Virus record (IMG/VR): IMGVR_UViG_3300037115_000244
Span: 1 to 42,249 of that record
Origin: a virus
DNA length: 42,249 nt
Reading direction: 5' to 3' (one strand)
Shown here in pieces: positions 14,166 through 22,266 of this stretch (positions are counted from its first letter, which is position 1; each line of letters opens with the position of its first letter). A program made the position numbers and the translations under genes. Below the pieces are notes generated by a model that was not told the DNA's origin, searched no databases, and saw nothing but the letters and a program-made list of their open reading frames with translations.

Positions 14166-14668
14166 TTCTCCAACTGAATCCCGCGAAGTGGTTTGCAAAG
14201 AAGGCTGTTGCGCCCGCAGTTGGGACGCAACCCAGTACGTCGGCGAAAGCCGTGGAGATAATTATGAGCACTACTGCTGTGGTACCTGCTGTGAGTGGAT
14301 TCAAGCGGTTTATCGATGAGATCGGCAGCTTCTTCAAGAAGACTGCGCCTGTGGTTGAAGACGCTGCTGTGGCGGCCGAGCCGTTGCTGGCACTGACGCC
14401 GTATGGTCCTGAGTACGACCTGGTCGTGAATGCCATCGTCGGCGTGCAGAAGACGGCAACCGCGTCGCTGGCAACCAGTGCAACGCTGAGCGCCGAACAG
14501 AAGATGGCGCTGGTCATTCAGGCGATCACTCCTGGCGTGACGACTGTGCTGGCATCGAAGGGCATCACGGAATCGGCCACGGTCACTACCGCGATCGCTC
14601 AGTTCGCGCAGAACGTGTACAACTTCCAGACCGGTCCGGTGGCTGTGACTGCGCCTGCGCCTTCCTAA
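14162..14668 (+). CDS. Hypothetical phage protein in lysis region (168 aa)
   Basis: Unknown. Ala/Val/Thr-rich with a helical middle (K-R-F-I-D-E-I-G-S-F-F-K-K). GTG 14162 overlaps the previous stop, but ATG 14264 has a better ribosome site (GGAGA, about 6 bases before it) and would give 134 aa; I cannot decide between them. No cysteine and no clear signal peptide. It is followed by a hairpin terminator. Confidence 0.55.
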   Translation: MILQLNPAKWFAKKAVAPAVGTQPSTSAKAVEIIMSTTAVVPAVSGFKRFIDEIGSFFKKTAPVVEDAAVAAEPLLALTPYGPEYDLVVNAIVGVQKTATASLATSATLSAEQKMALVIQAITPGVTTVLASKGITESATVTTAIAQFAQNVYNFQTGPVAVTAPAPS

Positions 14669-14694
14669 GACCAAACCCTCAACGTAAAACGCTG

Positions 14695-14733
14695 GGCGAG
14701 CCGTGGGAAACAATCCGCGGCTCGCCATTTCTT
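14695..14733 (+). terminator. Hairpin terminator after lysis-region genes
   Basis: A 12-bp stem (GGCGAGCCGTGG at 14695-14706 with CCGCGGCTCGCC at 14715-14726, one G-U pair) with an 8-base loop is followed by ATTTCTT. The T-run is imperfect, so termination may be partial. Confidence 0.6.
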
Positions 14734-14745
14734 CGGAGACACGCG

Positions 14746-15294
14746 ATGGCATACATTGGCGGAAGATTTATCGATTCCCCTGGGCTGGTCAGCGAGATGA
14801 TCACGTGGGGAACGAACAGCCTCTGGGATCACTACGAGTTCTGGTTTGACGAGGAGCTGATCGCGGCGGCTATCGCCATCCTGAAGGCCCATGCGATGCC
14901 CTTCTGGGGCTTTCCCACCGAGGGCGGCTACCTGGGCGCGCATGCTGGGAAGGGCATCCAGTTCAGGCCGCTCAACTATTGCACCCCGACGCGAGAGAAG
15001 CGCTACAAGGTTCCCTGCACCGATGCGCAGTTCGAGGCGTTCGTGGTCAACGCGTTCGCGAAGATCGGGACGCCGTACAACTATGAAGACATCGCAGGTC
15101 TGCTTTTCCATAACCGCAAACTCACGCCGGAATCTCGGGAGATCTGTTCCGAGTTTGGCTTTGAGCAGTTTGCGCGCGCCGCCGTCTGGATGCTGAACAG
15201 CGAGATCGACTATGCTCCGCTGGTTACGCCCGAGATGCTGCACCTTAGCCCGCTATGGATGAGGCACTGTGAGTATTCGTTCCCATCAGTTTAG
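14746..15294 (+). CDS. Permuted papain-like (YiiX/NlpC-P60-type) hydrolase (182 aa)
   Basis: The pattern W-D-H-Y-E-F near residue 27 supplies a His-x-Glu pair, and I-C-S-E-F near residue 128 supplies the Cys. In between comes G-T-P-Y-N-Y-E-D-I-A-G-L-L-F. This order (His first, Cys late) is that of the circularly permuted NlpC/P60-like families such as YiiX. These usually cleave amide bonds in peptidoglycan or lipid/protein substrates. In a phage lysis region a peptidoglycan role is possible, but substrate is unknown. No signal peptide. Confidence 0.65.
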   Translation: MAYIGGRFIDSPGLVSEMITWGTNSLWDHYEFWFDEELIAAAIAILKAHAMPFWGFPTEGGYLGAHAGKGIQFRPLNYCTPTREKRYKVPCTDAQFEAFVVNAFAKIGTPYNYEDIAGLLFHNRKLTPESREICSEFGFEQFARAAVWMLNSEIDYAPLVTPEMLHLSPLWMRHCEYSFPSV

Positions 15295-15348
15295 GTTGGC
15301 GAATTCTCCATAGCAGGGCGATCGGTTGGGTGCGAATTGAGGTGGGGC

Positions 15349-15618
15349 ATGGTTCGAGGGCAAGGGACGGTGCTGGTGGCGTATGGGGAGTATGGACGGC
15401 GAGTGGGGGAGAGCCACCACCGCTCCACGATCAGCGACGCGACGGTGGAGAAGCTGCGGGACCTGCGGGAGTTCGAACACCTGACCTATTTGACGATCTC
15501 GAAGGTGACCGGCGTGGGGTTGCGCAGTGTGGCGATGATCTGCACGTACAAGCGCCGCAACGCCAGAGCCGTCTCGTATAAGCAGGTGGCTGTTGCGGGT
15601 GGTGATGACAATGGGTAG
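15349..15618 (+). CDS. Small HTH DNA-binding protein (89 aa)
   Basis: Residues 22-70 (G-E-S-H-H-R-S-T-I-S-D-A-T-V-E-K-L-R-D-L ... L-T-I-S-K-V-T-G-V-G-L-R-S-V-A-M-I-C) match the common phage HTH form in which a 'GE.HHRAKLTD'-like start precedes a resolvase-type helix-turn-helix. It sits directly before the terminase genes, as such proteins often do, and could bind pac/cos or control late genes. ATG 15349 has GAGGTGGGG upstream. Confidence 0.7.
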   Translation: MVRGQGTVLVAYGEYGRRVGESHHRSTISDATVEKLRDLREFEHLTYLTISKVTGVGLRSVAMICTYKRRNARAVSYKQVAVAGGDDNG

Positions 15619-16150
15619 GCCTTCCAAGCTCAACGACAAGCAACGCTCCGAGATTCAGCGTCGGCATGTCAGTGGGGAGACGACCCGGGCGCTGGCGAAG
15701 GCCTACAACGTGTCGCAGGCTACGATTGCGACGCTGGTTTCCGGTCGCACGGAAACGATGAAAGTCCTTGCTGCTTCGATAGTTAGAGACGAACGCATCC
15801 TTGAAAGCCTGCCTGTTTCCGATCAATTGACAGTCCAGAGTCTGGCTGACAGGCTGCGTGGGATCTCCGATGGCCTCGCCACTGCGGCAAATCACAACGC
15901 CAATGTGGCTGCAAGGCTGGCTGCGATGGCGGATCGCAAGGCGCTCCTCTTCGAAATCAACGACAAAGCAGCGGTACAAACCGAGCTCTTCAAGCCGAAA
16001 TCGAACCTGAAGATGATCACCACGCTGGTGGATACGGCGACACGCGCGAGCGCGATTGGCACTAACTTGTTGAATGCAAACAGGAATAAGACGCCTGAGG
16101 GTGAGATGACGCTGGAGCAGTTGGTGATGGGGGAGAGGTTGACCGGATGA
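15611..16150 (+). CDS. Terminase small subunit-like protein (179 aa)
   Basis: Begins M-G-R-P-S-K-L-N-D-K-Q, the typical opening of phage small-terminase or HTH packaging proteins, followed by an HTH (T-R-A-L-A-K-A-Y-N-V-S-Q-A-T-I-A-T-L-V). The rest is long helices (about 60-150) suited to the ring-forming oligomerisation domain. The large terminase lies downstream after three small genes. ATG 15611 is used; ATG 15605 and TTG 15593 are in-frame alternatives. Role: DNA recognition for packaging, inferred from pattern and position. Confidence 0.7.
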   Translation: MGRPSKLNDKQRSEIQRRHVSGETTRALAKAYNVSQATIATLVSGRTETMKVLAASIVRDERILESLPVSDQLTVQSLADRLRGISDGLATAANHNANVAARLAAMADRKALLFEINDKAAVQTELFKPKSNLKMITTLVDTATRASAIGTNLLNANRNKTPEGEMTLEQLVMGERLTG

Positions 16151-16293
16151 GTGCTGCGCGCACGGCGAGGGTGAAAACGAACGTAGATGATTACAGTCTC
16201 TATTCCCGCCCCACGCGTAGTGGCTCTGGCGCTGCCCTGATGAAGGGTTCCCACCCGGAGCGATGGGCTGAAAGTCCAAAAGCGCGTGATTAG
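16147..16293 (+). CDS. Very small hypothetical ORF (48 aa)
   Basis: ATG 16147 overlaps the stop of the terminase small-subunit gene (ATGA), in the same style as other gene pairs here. The protein is basic and polar with no recognised motif. The overlap is the only evidence for translation. A 119-base gap follows with no gene. Confidence 0.35.
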   Translation: MSAARTARVKTNVDDYSLYSRPTRSGSGAALMKGSHPERWAESPKARD

Positions 16294-16412
16294 AAACAGG
16301 GTCGCCTGCGGGTACGTGATGCACGCAAACGATAAGCACAGCAAGGGTTTTCGTCGTTTCCGCATGACTATAAACCCGAGTGGAAACCGTAGGAAGCAGC
16401 ACTGGAGGCAAC

Positions 16413-16745
16413 ATGCACGATGACAGATCGACAAGCTACCCGATGACAGACGAGCAAGCCAAAGAGCCCGAGCCTAAGATCTGCACCTACAAGCCGGGCG
16501 GGAAGAGCCTCAAGGCGCTCATCCTGAAGGCTGTCATCATCGGGCAACGCCGCCGGAAGACCCTTACGCTGCGAGCGCCGAACGGCAACGCCTTCCATGA
16601 GATGGGCGAGCAAGACATCCTCGAGCAGTTCGCACGCCAGCTCGAGCGTGACTACCCGCTCAAGTCGTTCCACATGGTGCAGGTCGGACGCGGTGCCTAC
16701 AACTTCGTCCAGTGCGCACCTACACAGCTGGTGGGCACCCTGTGA
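16413..16745 (+). CDS. Hypothetical phage protein (110 aa)
   Basis: Unknown soluble protein. Start at ATG 16413 has a GGAGG site 6 bases upstream; a GTG at 16380 has none. Contains a basic patch (K-A-V-I-I-G-Q-R-R-R-K-T) and a hydrophobic C-terminus. Located between the two terminase genes, so a packaging accessory role is possible. Confidence 0.55.
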   Translation: MHDDRSTSYPMTDEQAKEPEPKICTYKPGGKSLKALILKAVIIGQRRRKTLTLRAPNGNAFHEMGEQDILEQFARQLERDYPLKSFHMVQVGRGAYNFVQCAPTQLVGTL

Positions 16746-16906
16746 CCGATACGACGCCAACACCCGCAGCGATGAAGCCTGAGCCCCACGTAGGCCACGT
16801 GGATCATGCTGCGCGTCTTGCTGTTGCTGCTGATCGCAAGGCCCAACGCACGCAACCTCAGACACAACCGCAATGCTCGACGCGTCGGAAGGTCACCAAA
16901 CCGTGA
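16742..16906 (+). CDS. Very small hypothetical ORF (54 aa)
   Basis: GTG 16742 overlaps the previous stop and its own stop overlaps the GTG of the large terminase (both GTGA). The sequence is Thr/Pro/Gln rich and probably disordered. Kept because both junctions are overlapped in the phage's usual style. Confidence 0.4.
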   Translation: MTDTTPTPAAMKPEPHVGHVDHAARLAVAADRKAQRTQPQTQPQCSTRRKVTKP

Positions 16907-18390
16907 GTGGAGCGACGGGTAAGATCCGCGAGTGGAGAGCTGACCCGGTGCAGTTTGTGCGGGAATGCCTCCACGCTGAACCTGATCCGTGGCAGCTCGA
17001 CGTGCTGACCATGGCCGGCAAGCCTGGACGCAAGCGCATCGCCATGAAGGCCTGCGCGGGACCTGGTAAGACGGCTGTGCTCGCGTGGGTCGGCTGGCAC
17101 CGTCTGGCGTGCTTCGCGAGCAGGAATGAGCATCCCAAGGGCGCGGCGGTATCGACTACAGGGATCAACCTGCACGATAACCTGTGGGCGGAGATGTCGC
17201 GGTGGCAGAACGAGTCGCCGTTCCTGCTGAAGGCGTTTACGTGGTCGTCGCAGCGGATTGTGGCGAACGATCACCCGGAGACATGGTTTCTCTCCGCGAA
17301 GTCATGGGCCAAGGCTGCGAATGAGGAGACGATTGGACGCACGCTCAGCGGCATGCACTCCAAGTACCCGTTCTACCTGATCGATGAGAGCGGCGACATT
17401 CCGCCGAACATGGTGAAGAGCGCCGAGCAGGGATTGACGAGCTGCGAGGATGGCCTGATCATCACGGCTGGCAACACTACCAGCCAGACCGGGCTGCTTT
17501 ACGAGGTCACCACACGCGCCCGGGCAGAGTGGGACATCGTGTCCATCACCGCAGATCCCGACGATCCCAGGCGCACGCCACGCGTCGACATTGAATGGGC
17601 GCGCGCTCAGATCGCGTTGTATGGCCGCGAGAATCCCTGGGTGATGGCGTACATCCTCGGGCAGTTCCCGCCGGGCTCGATCAACGCGCTGCTGAGCGTG
17701 GAAGAGGTTGAGGCGGCGATGGAGCTCCACCCACGTCTCGAGGAGTTCACCTGGGCGCAGAAACGCCTGGGTGTGGACGTGGCGCGGTTCGGTGACGATA
17801 GGACGGTCATCTTCCCGCGGCAAGGCATCGTTTCCTTCAAGCCGACGATCATGCGTCATGTCCGCGACTCCGCAGCCAGCGTCGACATCGGCAACCGGGT
17901 GATGGCACGCCGCAACGAGTGGATGCGCGATGGATCACCGTACGAGATGGACGACGTCCTGAGCTTCTTCGATGACACGGTGGGATGGGCGCACGGCGCG
18001 ATCGACTTCATGCGTGCTTCTGGACTGAGCCCCTACGCCATCCGCTTCGACAATAAGCAGACCAGCGACGACCGGTACTACAACATGCGCTGCGAGATGT
18101 GGATGAAGATGGCGGACTGGGTCAAGGCTGGAGGCAGCCTGCCGCCGATCCCCGAGCTGGTTGCCGAGCTGACCAGCCCTACCTACGCGTTCAAAGAGGG
18201 CAAGTTCATCATCGAGAGCAAAGAGCAGATCAAGAAGCGCCTGGGCCGCAGCCCGGACCTTGCCGACGCACTGGCGTTGACCTTCTCGATCCCTGATGCA
18301 CCCGCAGGGATGCGCAAGAACGCCAATGGAACGATGGGTTGGGGCGCGCCGAAGAAAGTGCAGGAGTATGACCCGTACGCACAGGTCTGA
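16903..18390 (+). CDS. Terminase large subunit (495 aa)
   Basis: Packaging motor ATPase-nuclease. Walker A is A50-C-A-G-P-G-K56-T57. Walker B with catalytic Glu is Y-L-I-D-E-S at about 158-163. The nuclease domain begins G-V-D292-V-A-R-F-G-D-D-R-T and includes a later acidic residue in S-P-D-L-A-D-A-L-A. It couples ATP hydrolysis to DNA entry through the portal and cuts the concatemer. GTG 16903 is chosen: it has GGAAGG about 10 bases upstream and overlaps the preceding stop; ATG 16873 is in frame but has no ribosome site. Its stop codon forms the first bases of the repeated late element at 18388. Confidence 0.95.
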   Translation: MSGATGKIREWRADPVQFVRECLHAEPDPWQLDVLTMAGKPGRKRIAMKACAGPGKTAVLAWVGWHRLACFASRNEHPKGAAVSTTGINLHDNLWAEMSRWQNESPFLLKAFTWSSQRIVANDHPETWFLSAKSWAKAANEETIGRTLSGMHSKYPFYLIDESGDIPPNMVKSAEQGLTSCEDGLIITAGNTTSQTGLLYEVTTRARAEWDIVSITADPDDPRRTPRVDIEWARAQIALYGRENPWVMAYILGQFPPGSINALLSVEEVEAAMELHPRLEEFTWAQKRLGVDVARFGDDRTVIFPRQGIVSFKPTIMRHVRDSAASVDIGNRVMARRNEWMRDGSPYEMDDVLSFFDDTVGWAHGAIDFMRASGLSPYAIRFDNKQTSDDRYYNMRCEMWMKMADWVKAGGSLPPIPELVAELTSPTYAFKEGKFIIESKEQIKKRLGRSPDLADALALTFSIPDAPAGMRKNANGTMGWGAPKKVQEYDPYAQV

Positions 18391-18420
18391 TACACATAAC
18401 CCGCCGCATGGCTCCGTAAG
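18388..18420 (+). promoter_or_regulatory. Late repeated element, copy A
   Basis: TGATACACATAACCCGC (18388-18404) is identical over 17 bases to copy B at 22221, and its TACACATAACC core recurs at 38085 (copy C). The conserved part continues loosely to CCGTAAG. It lies 38 bases before the GTG at 18429. Extended -10-like TGATACACAT and an ATGACC at about -35 distance are present in this copy only, so a promoter is possible but not proved. Confidence 0.6.
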
Positions 18421-18428
18421 CTCAGAGC

Positions 18429-18893
18429 GTGATCAGCAGCGCGATAATCCGGCGTGTAAGCTACCGGGATGTTCTCGGCGATCGAGCCGCCATGCAGCTG
18501 GTCGAAGCCTACGCCGCCGAGTGCTCCGTCCCTTCGGTTGGCATGATCAACCCGGAAGTAGATATGTACTCCGCGCTGGAGCAAGCGGGCGTGTCGCGTT
18601 GCTTCGGCGTGTTTGCGGCTGACGTCATGGTGGGATTCTCCAACGTGCTGCACACCATCCTTCCTCACTACAGCCGAAAGGTTGCGGTGGTGGAGAGCAT
18701 CTTTTTGGGCAAGGATCAAAGACCTGGCGGCTCGGGTCTAGATCTCATGGAAGCCATTGAGAACGATGCGCGGGAATCCGGCTGCGTCGCCATCCTCTAC
18801 AGCGCGCCGGTGGAGAGCCGGTTTGCCCGTCTCCTGGCGGTTCGTCCTCAATACGTCGGCACAAGCATGGTCTATTGCAGGAGTTTGGCATGA
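18429..18893 (+). CDS. GNAT-family acetyltransferase (154 aa)
   Basis: Fold pattern of a GCN5-related N-acetyltransferase: F-G-V-F-A-A-D-V-M-V-G-F-S-N (beta4), V-A-V-V-E-S-I-F-L (beta4/5), then G-K-D-Q-R-P-G-G-S-G-L-D-L-M in the acetyl-CoA loop position, then A-I-L-Y-S-A-P. It would transfer an acetyl group to a small molecule or protein amine; the target is unknown. GTG start, directly after the repeated element at 18388. It lies between terminase and portal, where phage morons or virion-modifying enzymes sometimes sit. Confidence 0.75.
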   Translation: MISSAIIRRVSYRDVLGDRAAMQLVEAYAAECSVPSVGMINPEVDMYSALEQAGVSRCFGVFAADVMVGFSNVLHTILPHYSRKVAVVESIFLGKDQRPGGSGLDLMEAIENDARESGCVAILYSAPVESRFARLLAVRPQYVGTSMVYCRSLA

Positions 18894-19351
18894 GTGACGC
18901 TCTCGCGCCGGTCGCAACGATGGCACCGATCTCCACGGACATGCTCGCAAGGGTACGGGAGATCGAGGCCGTCTGGCTCAAGATGCCGCAAGAGACGATT
19001 ACGACGCAGCACGTCTTCCACGCCGGGCTCTATGCTCGCACGGTACGCATAAAGGGTGACCAGTTCATTTCCAGCGTGATGATCAAACGGCCCACCGTCG
19101 TGATCATTCACGGCAGCGTCCTGGCTCTTGTCAATGAGGGATGGATCCGTCTCGACGGCTACAACGTCGTTCCCGCCGCGGCGGGTCGCAAGACCATCTT
19201 CGCGGCGCTCAGCGATACCGAGTTCACGATGGTGTTTCCCAGCTCCGCCACCACGATCGGAGAGGCCGAGCGCGAGTTTACGGATGAGACCGACCTTCTC
19301 ATGTCGCATCAGCCCGTCAACCCCAACCTTGTGACAGCCACAGGAGAGTGA
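18890..19351 (+). CDS. Cupin-like phage protein (153 aa)
   Basis: ATGA overlap with the acetyltransferase. Residues about 40-125 show the cupin double-stranded beta-helix rhythm: H-V-F-H-A-G-L-Y-A-R-T-V, G-D-Q-F-I-S-S-V-M-I, V-V-I-I-H-G-S-V-L-A-L-V, P-A-A-A-G-R-K-T-I-F-A-A-L. Similar proteins occur in phages near portal genes. The conserved metal-binding His/Glu set is only partly visible, so binding or enzymatic function is open. Confidence 0.65.
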   Translation: MSDALAPVATMAPISTDMLARVREIEAVWLKMPQETITTQHVFHAGLYARTVRIKGDQFISSVMIKRPTVVIIHGSVLALVNEGWIRLDGYNVVPAAAGRKTIFAALSDTEFTMVFPSSATTIGEAEREFTDETDLLMSHQPVNPNLVTATGE

Positions 19352-19352
19352 C

Positions 19353-19610
19353 ATGAGCAACATGGCCAAGCTGGTCGTCTTCAAGTCGGAGTCCGAGCTG
19401 CATGACCGCGCCGGCAACTATCCGTGCCTGGTGACCTTTGACCCGTTCAAGCGCACCGGCGTCTATGACGATGGCTGCGGGCATACGTCCGATGTGACCT
19501 TCGCGGTTGCCGCGAACTCGGCCGAGCTCAAGAACCTTCCAGCTGGACCGTGGGACATCATCGAGCTGAGCGACGCGGCGACCCTCACTGATCTTTTCGC
19601 AAAGGAGTAA
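19353..19610 (+). CDS. Hypothetical phage protein (85 aa)
   Basis: Unknown small alpha/beta-looking protein with one C-G-H site. The ATG follows an AGGAGAG site and is one base after the previous stop. Tight packing with the cupin and next gene supports it. Confidence 0.6.
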   Translation: MSNMAKLVVFKSESELHDRAGNYPCLVTFDPFKRTGVYDDGCGHTSDVTFAVAANSAELKNLPAGPWDIIELSDAATLTDLFAKE

Positions 19611-19612
19611 CC

Positions 19613-19957
19613 ATGTCCGGAGCAGCCCTATTGATCTCGGGAATCGCGGCAGGAGTCGGTGCCCTCGGCGTCGGCGTAAGCGCGTACGACGGTTCAAAGT
19701 CCTCCGCGAACCAGAAGCAGTCCCTCATACAGCAAACGACGGCGACGCAGACGGCTGAAGGCAACGCTCTCTCCACGGAGCGCAAGAACGCCGTAGCCGC
19801 GAACATGGCGACACAGCAGACGCCCGATGTCTCCACGATCATGGCCCAGGCTGCGCAGGCGGCCAAGTCGGGCATTGGATCCACCATGCTCACGGGTCCA
19901 GGGGGTGTGGGTACCGGTACCCTCGGCGGCGGAAGCGGAACACTGCTCGGAAAGTAG
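19613..19957 (+). CDS. Small phage protein with N-terminal hydrophobic segment (114 aa)
   Basis: AGGAGTAACC precedes the ATG. Residues 4-24 (A-A-L-L-I-S-G-I-A-A-G-V-G-A-L-G-V-G-V) could cross a membrane; the rest is Gln/Ala/Thr then Gly-rich. The character resembles the small ejection or internal proteins of podoviruses. It lies directly before the portal gene. Function unknown. Confidence 0.55.
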   Translation: MSGAALLISGIAAGVGALGVGVSAYDGSKSSANQKQSLIQQTTATQTAEGNALSTERKNAVAANMATQQTPDVSTIMAQAAQAAKSGIGSTMLTGPGGVGTGTLGGGSGTLLGK

Positions 19958-19964
19958 GACAGCG

Positions 19965-21668
19965 ATGGCAACGAATCCGGATCTTCGCGAGAAACTGCTC
20001 CGCCGGTGGGGAGCACTCAAGACCGAGCGCTCCTCATTCTGGACTCACTGGCAGGAGATCACCACCTACGTCATGCCGTGGAATGGTCGCTACTTCCTTC
20101 AGGACCGCAACAAGGGACGGCGCAGGGCCAACGCGATCTATGACAACACCGGCATTCGTGCGCTGCGCACCCTCGGCGCCGGTCTGATGTCTGGCGCGAC
20201 CAGCCCAGCGCGTCCGTGGTTTCGTCTGGGCGTTCCTGATCCCGATCTCAACGCCTACCAGCCCGTTCGGGTATGGCTGGATGGCATTACCACGCGGATG
20301 CATCAAGTGTTTCAGAAGTCCAACACCTACCGCGCATTGCAGCAAGTCTATGAGGAGATGGGCGCGTTCGGCACCGGTGCGAGCATCATCCTTCCCGACT
20401 TCAACAGCGTGATCCATCACTACCCGCTGACCGTGGGTGAGTATGCGATTGCGACGGACGCGCAGGGGAAGGTCTGCACCCTCTATCGCGAGTTCGAAAT
20501 GACGGTCTCGAGCATGGTCAAAGAGTTTGGCAAGGACAACTGCTCGCCTACCGTTCAATCGCTCTACGACGGCGGCACTGGACTCGATCAGTGGATCCCC
20601 GTAATCCACGCCATCGAGCCACGCGCTGACCGCGACCCGAGCAAGGCTGACAGCAAGAACATGGCCTGGGGCTCGTACTACTTCGAGTCTGGTCAAGGTG
20701 ATGGGAGGATGCTGCGTGAGAGCGGCTTCAAGACGTTCCCCGCCATCTGCCCGCGCTGGTCGATTGCCGGCGGCGACATCTACGGTAACTCTCCGGGCAT
20801 GGAAGCGCTTGGAGACATCAAGCAGCTTCAGCATGAGCAGCTCCGTAAAGCTAACGCCATCGACTACCAGACCAACCCACCGCTGCAGGTACCGACAGCG
20901 ATGAAGAACAACGAGATCAACCGCCTTCCGGGTGGTGTTACCTATTACGACGGTACAGCGGCCGCTCCGATAAAGAACGCGTTCGAAGTGAACCTCAACC
21001 TGCAATACATGCTGTCCGACATTCAGGATTGCCGCAACCGCATCCAGCAGTCGTTCTTCTCGGACGTCTTCATGATGCTGGCGAACTCGACCAACCCTCA
21101 GATGACCGCAACCGAGGTCGCAGAGCGGCAGGAAGAGAAGATGCTGATGATGGGGCCGGTGCTCGAGCGCATCAACAATGAAGCGCTGCAGCCCCTTGTC
21201 GAGACCACGTTCAACCACATGATGGAAGCTGGCATGATTCCACCGCCTCCTCCTGAGATGCAAGGTCAGACGCTCAACATCGAATTTATCGGCATCCTCG
21301 CGCAAGCCCAGAAGGCCATCGCAACCAACAGCGTTGATCGATTCGTCCAGAGCATGGGAACGGTCGCGGCGCTGAAGCCCGAAGTGCTGGACAACTTCAA
21401 CCCTGATGCATGGGTGACGACCTACAGCGACATGATGGGCATTGACGCCAAGCTCATCGTTCCCATGGACCAGGTGCAGGCAATGCGCCAAGCGAAAGCC
21501 AAGGCGCAGGCGGCACAGGCGCAGGCCGCGGCAGCTCAGCAGCAGTCACAGACGGCCAAGAACCTCGCGCAGTCTCCTACAGGGCCCGGTAACCAGAACG
21601 CCCTCAACGATCTCATGAATCAATACAGCGGGTACGGGTCGCCGAGTCCGCAGGAGGTACCGCAATAA
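19965..21668 (+). CDS. Portal (head-to-tail connector) protein (567 aa)
   Basis: Matches the podovirus head-tail connector family (Pfam PF12236, from memory). Visible family blocks: L-R-R-W-G-A-L-K-T-E-R-S-S-F-W-T-H-W-Q-E-I, L-G-A-G-L-M-S-G-A-T-S-P-A-R-P-W-F, E-M-G-A-F-G-T-G-A, G-G-D-I-Y-G-N-S-P-G-M-E-A-L-G-D, A-T-E-V-A-E-R-Q-E-E-K. It forms the dodecameric ring through which DNA is packed and ejected. The C-terminal 80 residues are Ala/Gln-rich helix (the 'barrel') and then disordered. ATG 19965 begins the conserved part; earlier frame is inside the previous gene. Confidence 0.95.
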   Translation: MATNPDLREKLLRRWGALKTERSSFWTHWQEITTYVMPWNGRYFLQDRNKGRRRANAIYDNTGIRALRTLGAGLMSGATSPARPWFRLGVPDPDLNAYQPVRVWLDGITTRMHQVFQKSNTYRALQQVYEEMGAFGTGASIILPDFNSVIHHYPLTVGEYAIATDAQGKVCTLYREFEMTVSSMVKEFGKDNCSPTVQSLYDGGTGLDQWIPVIHAIEPRADRDPSKADSKNMAWGSYYFESGQGDGRMLRESGFKTFPAICPRWSIAGGDIYGNSPGMEALGDIKQLQHEQLRKANAIDYQTNPPLQVPTAMKNNEINRLPGGVTYYDGTAAAPIKNAFEVNLNLQYMLSDIQDCRNRIQQSFFSDVFMMLANSTNPQMTATEVAERQEEKMLMMGPVLERINNEALQPLVETTFNHMMEAGMIPPPPPEMQGQTLNIEFIGILAQAQKAIATNSVDRFVQSMGTVAALKPEVLDNFNPDAWVTTYSDMMGIDAKLIVPMDQVQAMRQAKAKAQAAQAQAAAAQQQSQTAKNLAQSPTGPGNQNALNDLMNQYSGYGSPSPQEVPQ

Positions 21669-21982
21669 TGGCACTCACCGACATGAAGATGAGCAAGAAA
21701 GAGGCGAAGGAGCAAACCGAACCCTCTCAAGACGATCTGCCCGCATACCCGTGGGGTTTGAGCCTGCACCTGGGCGATGACGAGCTCGAGAAGCTGGGCG
21801 TCGCAGACCTCAAGGCTGGCGAGGAAGTCTCGATTACCTGCAAGGCGACTGTAACCGGCTCCAACTCGCACAAAGCCCTGATCGGCGAGTCGCACAACAG
21901 CATCGACCTGCAGATCACCGAGATGTCGATCGATGGCGACGGTGGAACAGCCACCACAAAGACACTCTACGACAAGAAGTAG
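21668..21982 (+). CDS. Capsid staple-like protein (104 aa)
   Basis: Overlaps the portal stop by one base. The pattern M-A-L-T-D-M-K-M-S-K-K-E-A-K-E then P-W-G-L-S-L-H-L-G-D-D-E-L-E-K-L-G matches small phage proteins annotated as capsid staple/stabilising proteins, from memory. They are thought to bind the capsid exterior or link capsomers. The rest is beta-rich. Confidence 0.7.
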   Translation: MALTDMKMSKKEAKEQTEPSQDDLPAYPWGLSLHLGDDELEKLGVADLKAGEEVSITCKATVTGSNSHKALIGESHNSIDLQITEMSIDGDGGTATTKTLYDKK

Positions 21983-21990
21983 GAGACTCG

Positions 21991-22266
21991 ATGTTCCCTG
22001 TGTGGCGAAATACCCGCCTGCGCAAAGACCTGAAGCCTTGTGTTTTCTGTGCAGCATTTGGGCACAGTCAATCGCGCCTCACCGGCCTCATCGAAGAGTT
22101 CAGGGTCATCTGCACCAACGTGTACTGCCACGCGCAGATGGCGACACTCCCGCATGAAACAGCGGAACACGCAGAGCTGGTATGGAACGTAGCGACCAGG
22201 CAGCTCTATTCCGGGGAGTTTGATACACATAACCCGCGCAGTGACGGTCTAGCGTTGGGTCTGTGA
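21991..22266 (+). CDS. Lar-like zinc-ribbon protein (91 aa)
   Basis: L-K-P-C-V-F-C at the start and a C-x4-C (C-T-N-V-Y-C) 25 residues later, then A-E-L-V-W-N-V-A-T-R, match the shape of restriction-alleviation protein Lar and its relatives (L-x-P-C-P-F-C-G ... C ... W-N-x-R). True Lar moderates type I restriction. Here the gene is in the head operon rather than the early block, so function is uncertain. Its 3' end contains copy B of the late repeated element. Confidence 0.6.
   Translation: MFPVWRNTRLRKDLKPCVFCAAFGHSQSRLTGLIEEFRVICTNVYCHAQMATLPHETAEHAELVWNVATRQLYSGEFDTHNPRSDGLALGL
22221..22252 (+). promoter_or_regulatory. Late repeated element, copy B
   Basis: TGATACACATAACCCGC (22221-22237), identical to copy A, then GCAG and GACGGTCTAG, which resembles copy C (GCAGAGCGGTAG). 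It lies inside the 3' end of the Lar-like gene and 39 bases before the next GTG (22263), nearly the same distance as in copy A. A match of this length inside coding sequence argues for a selected signal. Confidence 0.6.

Noticed and set aside
20034-21491. 485-aa reverse-strand open frame opposite the portal gene
   Set aside because: The portal gene on the other strand is unmistakable; the antisense frame shows no recognisable domain or ribosome site.
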